Source: Antedon bifida (taxonomy: Eukaryota; Echinodermata; Crinoidea; Comatulida; Antedonidae). Taken from it: a DNA stretch of 64,000 nucleotides. This document shows, piece by piece, positions 13,201 to 24,100 of this stretch. A program made the translations under genes and the position numbers. The stretch covers positions 21,547,665 through 21,611,664 of the forward strand of contig OY727100.1 in NCBI GenBank assembly GCA_963402885.1. The letters are read 5' to 3'. Position 1 is the stretch's first letter. Each line of letters starts with the position of its first letter. The notes beneath the pieces were generated by a model, which saw only the letters and a list, made by a program, of their open reading frames with translations, searched no databases and had not been told where the DNA came from.

Positions 13201-16200
13201 TCCTCCTGCAAGACCTTTAAATATAATAATAAACAAATTATTGTGGTAGCTAGATTTTAATAGGCTTTAATGGAAACAGACAAGGTAGGCCTGTAGCAAA
13301 AACTATTGGAAAATTACTCAAATTCGTTTTTAAATTACTCAAATTCGTTCTTAATTGTTTAAGAGTGAAAAAGTTTAGTAATAAGGCCAACTCTTTTGAA
13401 GCATTCCGTATACGCGCCTCTGTGATGGCGCTAGTGACACTCCGTTATCCATAATTAATTACTAGAATGACGTAACGCGCGTCATTGGACTTATTTGCAA
13501 TTTAACTAATAACTGGTCTTACTTTCTTTGTACAATTACTAAAACAAAATCCAAATGTCTTGAATGACGTTTCATTGGGTGGAATGCTTTGCAGGGGGGT
13601 AACGTTCTCTCCAAGTGCCCACACATCTGCCTCGTATTGACGAAGTGTTGGAGTGTAGTAAAGCCTGACACCAGAATTGTCGTGGAAATCTAAAGATACA
13701 ATCAACGATGTTGAAATGTTTGCAATTTTAAGCGTTATAGTCTACCCTTTCGAACTCCGGGTTTGCCCAGTGGCGTAACGCCTGAGGCCCCTGGTTTTGG
13801 AACCATAAGTGGCCCTCCAACGCTGGGGCCTCGGGCGTTTTTAGCCTTTTTCGGCATATTTTAATGCCTGCTTTTTCCTCTGGACACTGCTCAGGGGCTC
13901 ATAAGCTTCGGGGCCCCTGGGTTTAGCTAGTGAGCACTCATAGCCGTTACGCCACCGGGTTTGCCACCATTGCTCGGAGAAGGTTGTGACTGGATGTAGT
14001 GTCCTCAGTCTATGGCTGTACAATCTTCTCCAAACAGTGGCAAAATCGGAGTTTGCAAACAAACTTTTAAAGGTATTGAATGAATACTATTTTTTTTATT
14101 CAAAGTTTTACACAGTTTCTGAAATAAATTCTACTTACCTGGTGATTGTGCAGGATTGTCATAATGCATCTCTAGGAAAATAACAGTGGGGTCACTCTTT
14201 CTGCCAAGAGAAATACCAACATGCTCCGGAAGGACAAGAGGCTATAGTACGTGGAAAATTATTTAATAATTATATAATATGAAATTTCTCCTCGCCTGCC
14301 AGACATAGGAAATATTCCAGTAGGTCACTTTCTTATATAACACAGTCCAGTTCAGTGTACAAAAAATGCTCTTGTACATTTTGTGCATCTGTTTAAGACT
14401 AGTAGGTGGCACGGAGTTCACATGGCCACTGATTTATGTCAGAGGAGAAGCCTGAATTAACAGCACAGACCCTAAAGCTCTGTCTACACTATCAAACTAG
14501 TTTAACAAAAAAATGTTATGTGCCCAAGGTAGTGATATGCCCAAATTTGGTAGTGATATGACATCAACGTGTCCATATATGGGCACATCACATTTTTGTC
14601 ACATAAAGTTTGATAGTGTAAACCCAGCTTTAGGAAGCATACATGTAGTTTAAAAGCATCGAATACACGGCGCCCTGAGCATGAATTATTGTTGAAATGT
14701 GCTATACAAAATGGAAATTATTGTTTGTTTGTCTTTTAGTTTATCTGTAGTGTAATATACTCACACCACCACCAATTGCCCATCCATACATCATACGATC
14801 ACACGCCTGTAAATCAGGCGGCATACGTTCACTATTACATCTACTTGACCAGCTTGTGTTCGTAGCTTTGCAACCGTACATTATCAGATGATGTACTAGA
14901 TACTCATGTCCTTTTTGGACAATTGTCTCCGCCTATCAAATCAAACAGAAATCATATTACATGTGTTTGATACCAAATTATGTTAAATTTAATTATGGGA
15001 GTGAAGGGTCGTAGTCTCCGGATTTCCTGTAATGGCAAACAGGATTAGCGGTATATTTATGAATGCAAAAAAAAACATGCTTTGGCAAATCTCCAAATTA
15101 ATATTAATAATCTGACTTACAGCTGGTATCAAACTTGACTACGTAGGCCCATTGGTCACACCGATGGAGTTGCAGTGTTTTGGCTTACAAACAAACTCTT
15201 GAAAAATGTATGTCTGTGCAATCAGTGTTTAAAGGCCAGGTGCGGGCAAAAAATTTCTATTGATCATACATTCCAATAATTATCGATCTATAGTTTCCCC
15301 TATGTTTCATAATTTTTGGGATTTTATTTGTGTTACACGAGCTTGTTGAAAATAAGCACTTTCTTATCAGTGGGGGGATAGTTCAAATTACACAGTAAAA
15401 TCTCTATTCTTTTGTACACAAATTTTGTAAATAGAGAGGCATTTTAAAAAGCTATGAAAACTAAACTTTGTGGTAAAAAATGTTATCAGATGACTAAATA
15501 TAGGTAATATAACTTGAATTTTACATTTCTGGTATTTTTATTCAACTTCAGATTTTTATTTTCATGTTATAGCAAAAATTATCCACCGTATATCCACCAT
15601 CTTTTTTCACCTTCTAGGGAGTCACCAGACATGTTATTACATTAGGTTAACTACCTAACTACTGAAAAAAAGTCTTCTTGGTTTTTATGGCAGAATTTTG
15701 CCAAATTTTGTATTTGACCATATTAAGGGAAATTCATGTTTTTTTGTCTTGATTTCTGTTACAAATATTTGATTTATGTACAATTAACCAGATATTATAT
15801 TTAAAATTCATGCCTGTACCTGAGCTTTAAGTAGGCCTACCATTTAGCATAAGACGCTGATGTAATTCAGCGTTCTATCCATTCAGAACGTTTTTTTTAT
15901 GCTATCAAGAACCGTCCTGATAAGCATCGTTGCCCTGTGTCTGAATGCCTCTCTGTGATTTACCTTGCTATCAGAAACCACAATACTTACAAGCACAATG
16001 TGAACTGGCCTTTCAAATCTTGGAACTGCGAATGACGCACACCAGTAGGTTGTGTCACGATCACTCGATACCGTCACCTGAAGTTTAAACAAAAATTAAA
16101 CCATTGAGGTATGTTATACCTCTCAATGACATCCACTCATCATAACTGGGACCTCGGGGGAGAACTGTCTTTGACTGAAAAAGCTACCCAGTATAAAGAA

Positions 16201-19200
16201 ATACTTAAAGTAAAATCTGAAAGTTTGGATTTCATTTGATAAATAAATCTTATCACTATTAGTCGTCTTTCCCATCCGTGTATATGTGATGGCACTAGTT
16301 ACATTCCGTTATGCATGAGTGAATAATTAATGAATGACGTAATGCATAAACGGGCATAAATAGAGAGTAAGATCTGTAGGCCGGTAATGCTATTGTAACA
16401 AGTCAGATATGTATTTATGTAAATAAATACGAATTTTGGATTTCATTTGAAAATAAATCTTATCACTATTAGTCGTCTTTCCCATCCGTATATATGTGAT
16501 GGCACTAGTTACATTCACATTACATTTAACAAGCCAGATATGTATTTATGTAAATAAAGTACGAATTAATTTAGCTGATTTTCGTTGTTTAGTACTTGTT
16601 TGAAAATTATTGACCGAAATCAAGTTATTTACGTTTGGCATGAACATTTCAAAATACTCAGCATCATGTGGTAATTCGACTCGATTTTCTATAGCAGCAG
16701 TAAGTACCACAGAGCGTACTCCTCTGGAAGAGCCATGATACGTAAGATCATCGTAATCCTCTGGATCAAGGTTGTTCACGGCCCAGATGATTCTCATAGT
16801 GTCATCCTGTAATGATACAGAATCAAACAATATTATTTTTCAAGAGAAAAAAAAAACAATAAGCAAAGAGACCAAGATCAAAAGATGGAAATAGATCGGC
16901 CATGATTGTGATGAGAATGGAAAACAATATAGTCAGTGTATGACATGAAAACTGGAAGACATGTGGAGAGTCGGACGGCCAACAACACAGTGGCGGAGAT
17001 CAGTTGAAAAAGAGAGAGAATTAATACTTTGGATGGAGAACATGGAACGAAGCAAAACAAATCGCCGCTAATAGAACTAACTGGACAATTACCGCTGCGG
17101 CCTTATGGGCCACGAGGCCTGAAGAGGTTAGGTACGTCTAGATAGGTACATATATTATTTGCATTGCTTTCGAAGTACAATAGTATAGACAAATTTAAGA
17201 GAATAATAACAAAAACAATATGGGAAAGAATATGGACATTTTTAATTTACAAAAGTTGATAACTGTAACAAAGAAAAGATATTAGAAAATTATTACAAAA
17301 ATAAAATAATGAAAAAAGTCAATGATGATATTAATATGTGAATAAAAAGTGTTCACGCCATGCCACAAAATGAAAACAAAATAAAAAATTAAAAGTAAAA
17401 TTAAAAGTAGGCCTGCAGCTGGTAGAGGTAAATAAATAATAAATCGTCGCAGTGATATTTTAATCCTAATATGGTTAGAAAGGTGTGTTGCGGGATTAAA
17501 TTAAGAAGTGGAATTATTTTTTCTAATCAAAACGTCCTCGTAGCACTTCCAAATACACTCATTAACCAACACTATATCATCCTCGTCACGAACCTAGAAC
17601 TTCCGGCCGAGAGGCTCGCGTTTGACCAATGCGAAGATTTGCAAATAATTCGTTTACGCATGCGCAAGAGACTCGGTGTGAATAGGTGTTTTTTAAGTTA
17701 TGTGCCAACTCATGTTAACGATCCACGATATATAATCACATACCATTGACATACTCAATACTAAGCATTTACATAATGTTGCGATCTTTGTTTATGTTAT
17801 TGCTGCTTATTTGAATGTCGCCGCTAATAGAACTAACTGGACAATTACCGCTGCGGCCTTATGGGCCACGAGGCCTGAAGAGGTTAGGTACGTCTAGATA
17901 GGTACATATATTATTTGCATTGCTTTCGAAGTACAATAGTATAGACAAATTTAAGAGAATAATAACAAAAACAATATGGGAAAGAATATGGACATTTTTA
18001 ATTTACAAAAGTTGATAACTGTAACAAAGAAAAGATATTAGAAAATTATTACAAAAATAAAATAATGAAAAAAGTCAATGATGATATTAATATGTGAATA
18101 AAAAGTGTTCACGCCATGCCACAAAATGAAAACAAAATAAAAAATTAAAAGTAAAATTAAAAGTAGGCCTGCAGCTGGTAGAGGTAAATAAATAATAAAT
18201 CGTCGCAGTGATATTTTAATCCTAATATGGTTAGAAAGGTGTGTTGCGGGATTAAATTAAGAAGTGGAATTATTTTTTCTAATCAAAACGTCCTCGTAGC
18301 ACTTCCAAATACACTCATTAACCAACACTATATCATCCTCGTCACGAACCTAGAACTTCCGGCCGAGAGGCTCGCGTTTGACCAATGCGAAGATTTGCAA
18401 ATAATTCGTTTACGCATGCGCAAGAGACTCGGTGTGAATAGGTGTTTTTTAAGTTATGTGCCAACTCATGTTAACGATCCACGATATATAATCACATACC
18501 ATTGACATACTCAATACTAAGCATTTACATAATGTTGCGATCTTTGTTTATGTTATTGCTGCTTATTTGAATGTATTATTATAGTTTATTATGTTTAGAT
18601 TCAACCTGTTAGTGGCGGTTTCATCGCTGTTGGTTGTCAACTGAATAAAATAAAATAAAATAAAAATAAAAAATTACGCATTCTTACATTTAGAACGTTA
18701 TCCTGGTCGTCACACGTCTTCATTGCCCGGCTAAATCCAATTGTCGTTCGACCACCTTCTTCACGTCCATACAGAAGAGTGTAATCCTGAGATGTATCCG
18801 CCTCTGGTTTAGCATAGGCGGTTGCATGCCGATCCTACATATATACATTACGAATAGTTAGATAATAATAGTTTAGAAAAAATTGGTAATTTACTCCGTT
18901 GAAAATAAATACATCTAGATTAGTAGAAAATGATAAACTGCGTTTCATTATTGTAGGCCTCATGACAATTTGTTATTATAGGATTTTTTCCTTTGCCTAT
19001 ATATTTCATTATCGGTTTTTATGCTTTTTTATATTTAATCTTAAGAGCTTTGTATGTTTACAAACAACAAGTTTTAAATATTTTTATATATTTGACAATA
19101 AATGATATGCAAGCAGCGAATTCATACTGTAAACAACTAGAAGACTAGTAGAACTCGTCCACAAGACGAGTTGGGTTATTCACATAAAATTAAAATACAA

Positions 19201-19478
19201 CTTACGGATAGGAAAGCTTCTCCGTTTTTTACCCATCCGACTACGATATCCGATCCTGGCATTCCACCATTAGGAGAAAAGCCAATAGCGACGTACCCTG
19301 ACGTAACAGCACTCATTTCGAAGATTATATTTTGTTCATCAAGTTTCCATTTCAGAATAAAATCATATTTTTCGTCCAGAACTACTTCGTTGATAAAACG
19401 TTCAGCATCAACACATAAAGAATATGTATAAATATATATAAAGAAAAAACAAGTAACCATTAAAGTTTTTCCAAACAT
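10221..19478 (-). CDS. DBH-like copper monooxygenase, copy A (MOXD1 type)
   Basis: Thirteen coding exons on the minus strand: 19478-19206, 18834-18688, 16806-16633, 16077-15991, 14932-14765, 14241-14139, 13689-13523, 13214-13160, 12671-12547, 11593-11534, 11305-11175, 10960-10822 and 10391-10221. They splice in frame to 599 aa (human MOXD1 613). Residues 1-24 form a signal peptide. A DOMON domain follows (about 35-150; GYVAIGFSPNGGMPGSDIV), then the two-part type II copper, ascorbate-dependent monooxygenase core. All expected ligands are present: H241, H242 and H309 for the first copper, H387, H389 (HSH) and M462 (SEMC) for the second. Their spacing matches DBH. The C-terminus (about 580-599) is hydrophobic, suggesting a membrane or GPI anchor. 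The substrate cannot be told from sequence. Repeats fill the introns, including an exact 756-bp duplication. Confidence 0.93.
10672..10733. repeat. (GGTA)n microsatellite
   Basis: Interrupted GGTA tetranucleotide run in the last intron of MOXD1-like copy A. Confidence 0.9.
11036..11108 (-). repeat. tRNA-derived SINE head, minus strand
   Basis: Read on the minus strand it starts GGCGCAATGTGTTGGACG (A-box-like) and carries GGTTCGAATCC (a perfect B box) about 45 bases on. It lies in the intron between exons 11 and 12 of copy A. Confidence 0.6.
11840..11890. repeat. Half copy of the ACAGACGAGCGGTAACGG palindrome family
   Basis: TTACCGTTACCGCTCGTCTG matches, in inverse, the arms seen at 27441-27475, 27578-27616 and about 34903-34945. 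Only one arm is recognisable here. Confidence 0.5.
12211..12526. repeat. Family A MITE next to MOXD1-A exon 9
   Basis: The left edge is GTGGTTCCCATTAGCGACG and the right edge TCTATAGTGGGAATCAACC, inverted with respect to each other. An internal GTGGGAACCAAGCTTA near 12411 suggests two joined copies. The right edge lies about 14 bases inside the intron from the exon 9 donor at 12546 (minus strand). Confidence 0.7.
13757..13968. repeat. Short element with GTGGCGTAACG inverted ends
   Basis: CCCAGTGGCGTAACG near 13757 is mirrored by CGTTACGCCACCGGG near 13953. The interior is GC-rich with GGGGCCC words, unlike the surrounding intron. It looks like a small non-autonomous element in intron 6 of copy A. 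Confidence 0.55.
14473..14632. repeat. Family B palindromic MITE
   Basis: TAAAGCTCTGTCTACACTAT at the left is mirrored by a slightly degraded inverted copy ending CCCAGCTTTA. The interior holds GCCCAAATTTGGTAGTGATA and the inverse ATATATGGGCACATCAC. It lies in the intron between exons 5 and 6 of MOXD1-like copy A. Confidence 0.85.
16885..17150 (+). mobile_element. LINE 3' tail fragment (reverse-transcriptase C-terminus)
   Basis: With one frame slip near 17067 the plus strand translates into TQWRRSVEKERELILW, then NRTNWTITAAALW and ATRPEEVRY. This matches the usual end of non-LTR retrotransposon ORFs (W-R-R-S-V-E ... R-x-x-W ... A-A-L). It is broken and short. The following AT-rich sequence, duplicated downstream, may be the element's 3' UTR. 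It lies in intron 2 of copy A. Confidence 0.55.
17062..17817. repeat. 756-bp tandem duplication, first copy
   Basis: The unit from TCGCCGCTAATAG to TTATTTGAATG is followed at once by a second copy that I find identical wherever I compared it, including the same 92-codon open frame (17471-17749). Part of the unit is related to 22647-22859 in the neighbouring gene copy. It is read here as LINE 3' region, not as a gene. Confidence 0.9.
17818..18573. repeat. 756-bp tandem duplication, second copy
   Basis: This repeats 17062-17817 with an offset of exactly 756 bases; the open frame recurs at 18227-18505. After 18573 the sequence changes to unique intron ending in an (AATAA)n-type run. Zero visible divergence means a very recent event or an assembly error. 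Confidence 0.9.
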
Positions 19479-19983
19479 GCTGCCTTATGTATTCGTTGTT
19501 CAACTCTGTTTCGAAACTCCTTCAATAACACACACTAGAATTAGTAAATCCCTCTCTTCAGTATAGGCCTACATAAGCAAAATTACACTTTTTATTTAGC
19601 GTTAATTATTAATGTTGTCAGTCTTCTTCCTCTACCAACCACACGACTGTAATAGCACTTATGGACGATCGACGCACCAACTGAATTATTTTACCAGGCA
19701 TTATTTGGAACATACCACTGCACCATAGGGGTATTTTAGAAGCCATAGTATAAAGTAGTTTTATTCAATTCACAAAAATATGAAAACAAAACCAGGACTT
19801 TCTTTTCACAATACTCTCTTTATTTAGAAACAAGATAATATAAATTGTCTATGTATACAACAACATAGCTAATTAATAACGTTATTATATATAAATATAT
19901 AAAATATGAATAATTATTAATTCATTTTGGCGTGTCATACATATACCGAAAAAAAAAATGATGGTGGTAAGGTTAGAATGTCT

Positions 19984-20050
19984 AGTGGTCTAATAGTTAA
20001 GGCGCCTTCCTTGTAGATGAAGTCGGGGTTCAAATCCGGAAACGACACCA
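19984..20050 (+). repeat. tRNA-derived SINE head
   Basis: TAGTGGTCTAATAGTTAAGG (A-box-like) is followed by GGGGTTCAAATCC (B-box-like) at about 20026. There is no proper acceptor stem. It lies between the two monooxygenase genes. Confidence 0.5.
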
Positions 20051-20663
20051 GGGCTCGTAAAGTATTCGTTGAGGTTGGAAAAGGAATATACATCATATAA
20101 ATACTTCGAATTATTAATTATTATTAGTAGTAGTACTTTATAGGCTGATTTACCTTTCATAAGCTAGGCCTACTGTTTATTTAAAAAGTAAAAATGTTTT
20201 TATTTTTTTAATCAACCACCGATTAAATGCGATATATAATATTATGATTTGCACTATACATTGGTAAGTAAACATTTACGCTTAATGATAGACTGACATT
20301 ATAATAAATGTATTGACCAGTGCAAAAAAGGTGTTAAAAAGATTCAGTACAAACTAACTATGTATATTAAATAGGTTTCGAGGGGATCGCCAGAGAGTCT
20401 CGCGCTCCATTTTTGTCTGTCACCATGAAATTATAAATCGGTATATAGGCTATATATATTTATTTTTGACATGTTATCAATATTGTAGGTAGTAATACCA
20501 CACACACATTTACATTTTAAAATTGGTAAAATTGTTGCTACGCTAATGTGCAGAGGCCCCTAAATCCATGGGGGCCTAGCTTCTTCATTCAAACCCGTCG
20601 CCCGTTTCAGAAATCCTAGAATAACAGTAAAACTAAAACTAATTGTCATCGTTCATCTCGTCT

Positions 20664-20892
20664 TAAAGCGTGGTTCCCATTTAAGCTCTGTCTACACTAT
20701 CAAACTTTATGTGAAAATGTGATGTGCCCAAATATGGACATGATGATGTCATATCACACTTTCTTGGTAGTGTAGACAGAGATTTAGGGACGCAACGCAA
20801 GAACGTAAATGCAACGAAAGCGGATTGATTAACGACAAGCGACAGTTCAAAAATCCACTTGTGATTGATGAACTCACCGGCCTTCTTGTATT
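20664..20892. repeat. Family A MITE interrupted by a family B MITE
   Basis: The A copy begins AAGCGTGGTTCCCATTTA, is broken by the B element at 20682-20786, and resumes GGGACGCAACGCAAG. The A sequence on both sides joins sensibly if the B element is removed, so B arrived after A. Confidence 0.75.
20682..20786. repeat. Family B MITE nested in family A
   Basis: TAAGCTCTGTCTACACTATC opens the element and GTGTAGACAGAGATTTA closes it. TTA lies at both edges, consistent with a TA or TTA target duplication. At 105 bases it is shorter than other B copies. Confidence 0.85.
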
Positions 20893-21098
20893 TAAGCTTG
20901 GTTCCCACTATCGACGCAATGCAAGGACGTAACGCAACGTAAGTGATTTGGCCAATCACAAGCGATGGACAATTAGAATTGTCACTTGGCATTGGTCAAC
21001 ACGCTTACGTTGCGTTTACGTCCTTGCGTTGCGTCTTGGTGGGAACCAAGCTTTACGTCGACTCCTTGTGTTGCGTCTCTAGCGCTAATGAGAACCAA
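20893..21098. repeat. Family A MITE
   Basis: A full copy from AAGCTTGGTTCCCACTATCG to GTGGGAACCAAGCTTTA (21057), followed by a half copy that ends AATGAGAACCAAAC. It ends about 60 bases from the stop codon of copy B. Confidence 0.8.
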
Positions 21099-21156
21099 AC
21101 ATAAAACTGATAAGACTGATGATATAAAACAATTATAAACGATATATTTTGTTATT

Positions 21157-24100
21157 TTATTGCCGCAATATCAGTCTGGTAACAAAACTGAACATCGGCA
21201 ACATTATCAATCCCGCAGGCATAGCTGAAACACTACTCCCTCCTGTTGCCATAGTCCCTGTCTCACTGCTGCATACGTCATTTGCATCATCAATGCGATC
21301 GTTTACACTGAACCAAACAGGAAAATCTTTGTAAAATCCCACACCCTGAAATTAAATATTGATAGTAGGCCTAATTAGTTGTTCATTCAATAGCAAGTGA
21401 GGTGGGGCATATAGAATATCTAGTGTGAAGCAAGCTTAAGTGCAACACAAACATTCGACTATCATTCGACACGATCATTATTAGTCGTGATTGGTCAAAT
21501 TACTTGAGAGTTGCGCTTACGTCATTGGGTTGCATCCTAAAGCTTGGTTCCCACTAGGATGCAACGCAAGGACGCAACACAACCGAATTGACCAATCACA
21601 AGCAAAAGTTGGACCAAACCATCGCTTGTGATTGGCCATTCACTAGCGTTGCGGCTTCTTACGTCGTTGCGTTGCGTCTAGTGGGAACCATGGCTTAAGA
21701 GTGGTTAGGTCCGAAACAACTTACAGGAATCTGGTTGAAATCCGGGTCTCTGCAGTAGCTGTTTCGCTTGGCAGTGTTCGCCACGTTGTACAAACCCTCT
21801 CTTAACACGACTGGGTCCATTTGTGCTAGACTGGCGTATGCACACACATCATCACCGGGAAGGCATCCACTGTAATTAGTAATTAAAGCTCTGTCTACAC
21901 TATCAATTTGACAAAAAATTGTGATGTTTCTAAATATAGCAGTGATATGCCCAAATATAGTAATATGACATCATCATGTCTATCGGGACACATCACATTT
22001 TTTGTCACATAAATGTTGATAGTGTGGACAGAGCTTTAGATATAACTTAGTGTAATGCTATTTGATAGTGAATGTTCTCTGTGTGTTGACGATCTAATTA
22101 GATTAAACAAGAGATACGGTATGGTTCCTTCGTGGACACACCAAACTAACGAACATCCATCATGTTGGTACACTTTTGTATGTGCCATGTAGAGTAGCCG
22201 AGTGGTTATGCCACTTATTCTATATCAACATGTACTGGTTTAGGTATAAGTATATTTACAAGTTCATTATAGTAAAAACGTCAGCTACGTCAGGCGTGGA
22301 CTGACAGGATCCAGCATTTGCTTGTTTTGGATAGTAAAAAACGTATGCTAAGCACATCTCATCATACGTTCCCAATCCACCCTAAAAAATTTAACATAAA
22401 AGCTTATTATTATATACTAGTTATATACTAGTTTATATCCTTTTACACTAGAAAAGTTTATGCGCATGCGTATTCAAGTTTCCATCTGCAGTACTTTTTG
22501 TATGCGAAAAAAAATCAGAATTCAGGAATATTCGTGACGATACATAAGTAATGGAACAGTCTTAAATGAATACTTGTTTAAATCATATTATTTGACCCTA
22601 AGAAAAAAGTTTATGCAAATGCGTATTATTCATATGTCCATGTATAGGGAATATGGGAAAGAATAAATGCCATTCCACAAAATGAAAAAAAAATATAAAA
22701 TATAAAAGTAAAATTAAAAGTAAAATTAAAAGTAAAATAAAAGTAAGCCTGTAGCTGGTAGAGGTGAATTTTATTTTAATCCTAATATGGTTAGAAAGGT
22801 TTGGTGCAGTATTAAGTTAAGAAGTGGAATTATTTGTATTAATCAAAACGTCCTCGTAAAATACTGTACCATCCTATTTTACCCTAGGAAAAAAGTTTAT
22901 GCGCATGCGTATTATTCGTATGTCCATGTACAGTACTTGTGATATGCAAACAAAGAGCAACCAATCAGATTATTAAGAGTGTTGGTGACGATAGATTCGC
23001 ATGGTAACAGACTTAAAATGTTTGCCTAACTGTTATTCGTTACGTAACATAGATTTTTGACCAATCATGACGCGATAAATCTATCGCGCGTCGTGATTGG
23101 TCAAATTACTTGCGTTGGGCTTACGTCATTAAGTGTGAACCAAATTACTCACAAATGTAATATCGTCTCTGCCTACTGTGTTATATCCACATGTCAACAC
23201 GAACTCGTCACCCTGTGAAAAGAAGACGACAAAATATACGTAATAAAGCTTATGAGTACGGGGCGCCGTTCGGAACATTTTGTTTGTCGACAAAAAAAAT
23301 AGCAATGTTCCGAACGGCGCCCCGTATATGAATACGAGAAATTCCTCCAGAGTAGAGTTACAGCGCGCACGCTCAATATACTTCCGGCTCACGAATGGCA
23401 GTTTGGATAAAAATGATGAATTTTAACACGACCACCCAAAAAGTATTTTTAATAGAAACGGTTTACTGAAAAATAGTAATACGGTATAAAATATACCGTA
23501 TCTTATATTATACCGCATTTTGAGCAGTTGCAGCAGAAACAGGCACCGAGGGGAGCATACTGAGGCCTAGTAGGAGAATCATGTTCAAACGTAAGCCTAT
23601 CATTTCTATTTTTCTAATGTTTATCTCACCGGCTTAAACACTCTTTCTGGCCTCAAAACACGAGCATCTTGTTGGTTAAAATCATAGTTGTCGTCCCTTG
23701 CCATGTCGTCAATCAAACTTCCATTTCGGTAATGTTGGAGGATCATTTGCCTACCTAAGTGGACAAGAAAAGGTCAATGAATACGCCACTAGGCCTCCAG
23801 ACTTTCACTATCGATGATGTAGTTAATATAAACAAAATTTAGGAAATTCCCGTTGATTTTCAAATTTAACTCATTTTCACTTTGTCTAAAAGATTCAAAT
23901 CGAGTTCGACTGGTTCCCAATTGTTTTTGTTCGATCCTTCCAATGATAGTCTTACTAAAGACTAAGTGAGTGGTCGAGCGATTGAACCGTTATCCATAGT
24001 CATAACATCGGCAAGGGTACGGTTCGATCGCTCCATGGTTCTGGTGGTAGAACAAGTCTTCTCGGGTAAGGACTACAAACAAAATGCTCGTATGCACTGC

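Noticed and set aside
17471..18505. Two identical 92-codon genes
   Set aside because: The frames lie inside an exact 756-bp duplication of LINE-like sequence in an intron, have no recognisable motif and no expression signals.
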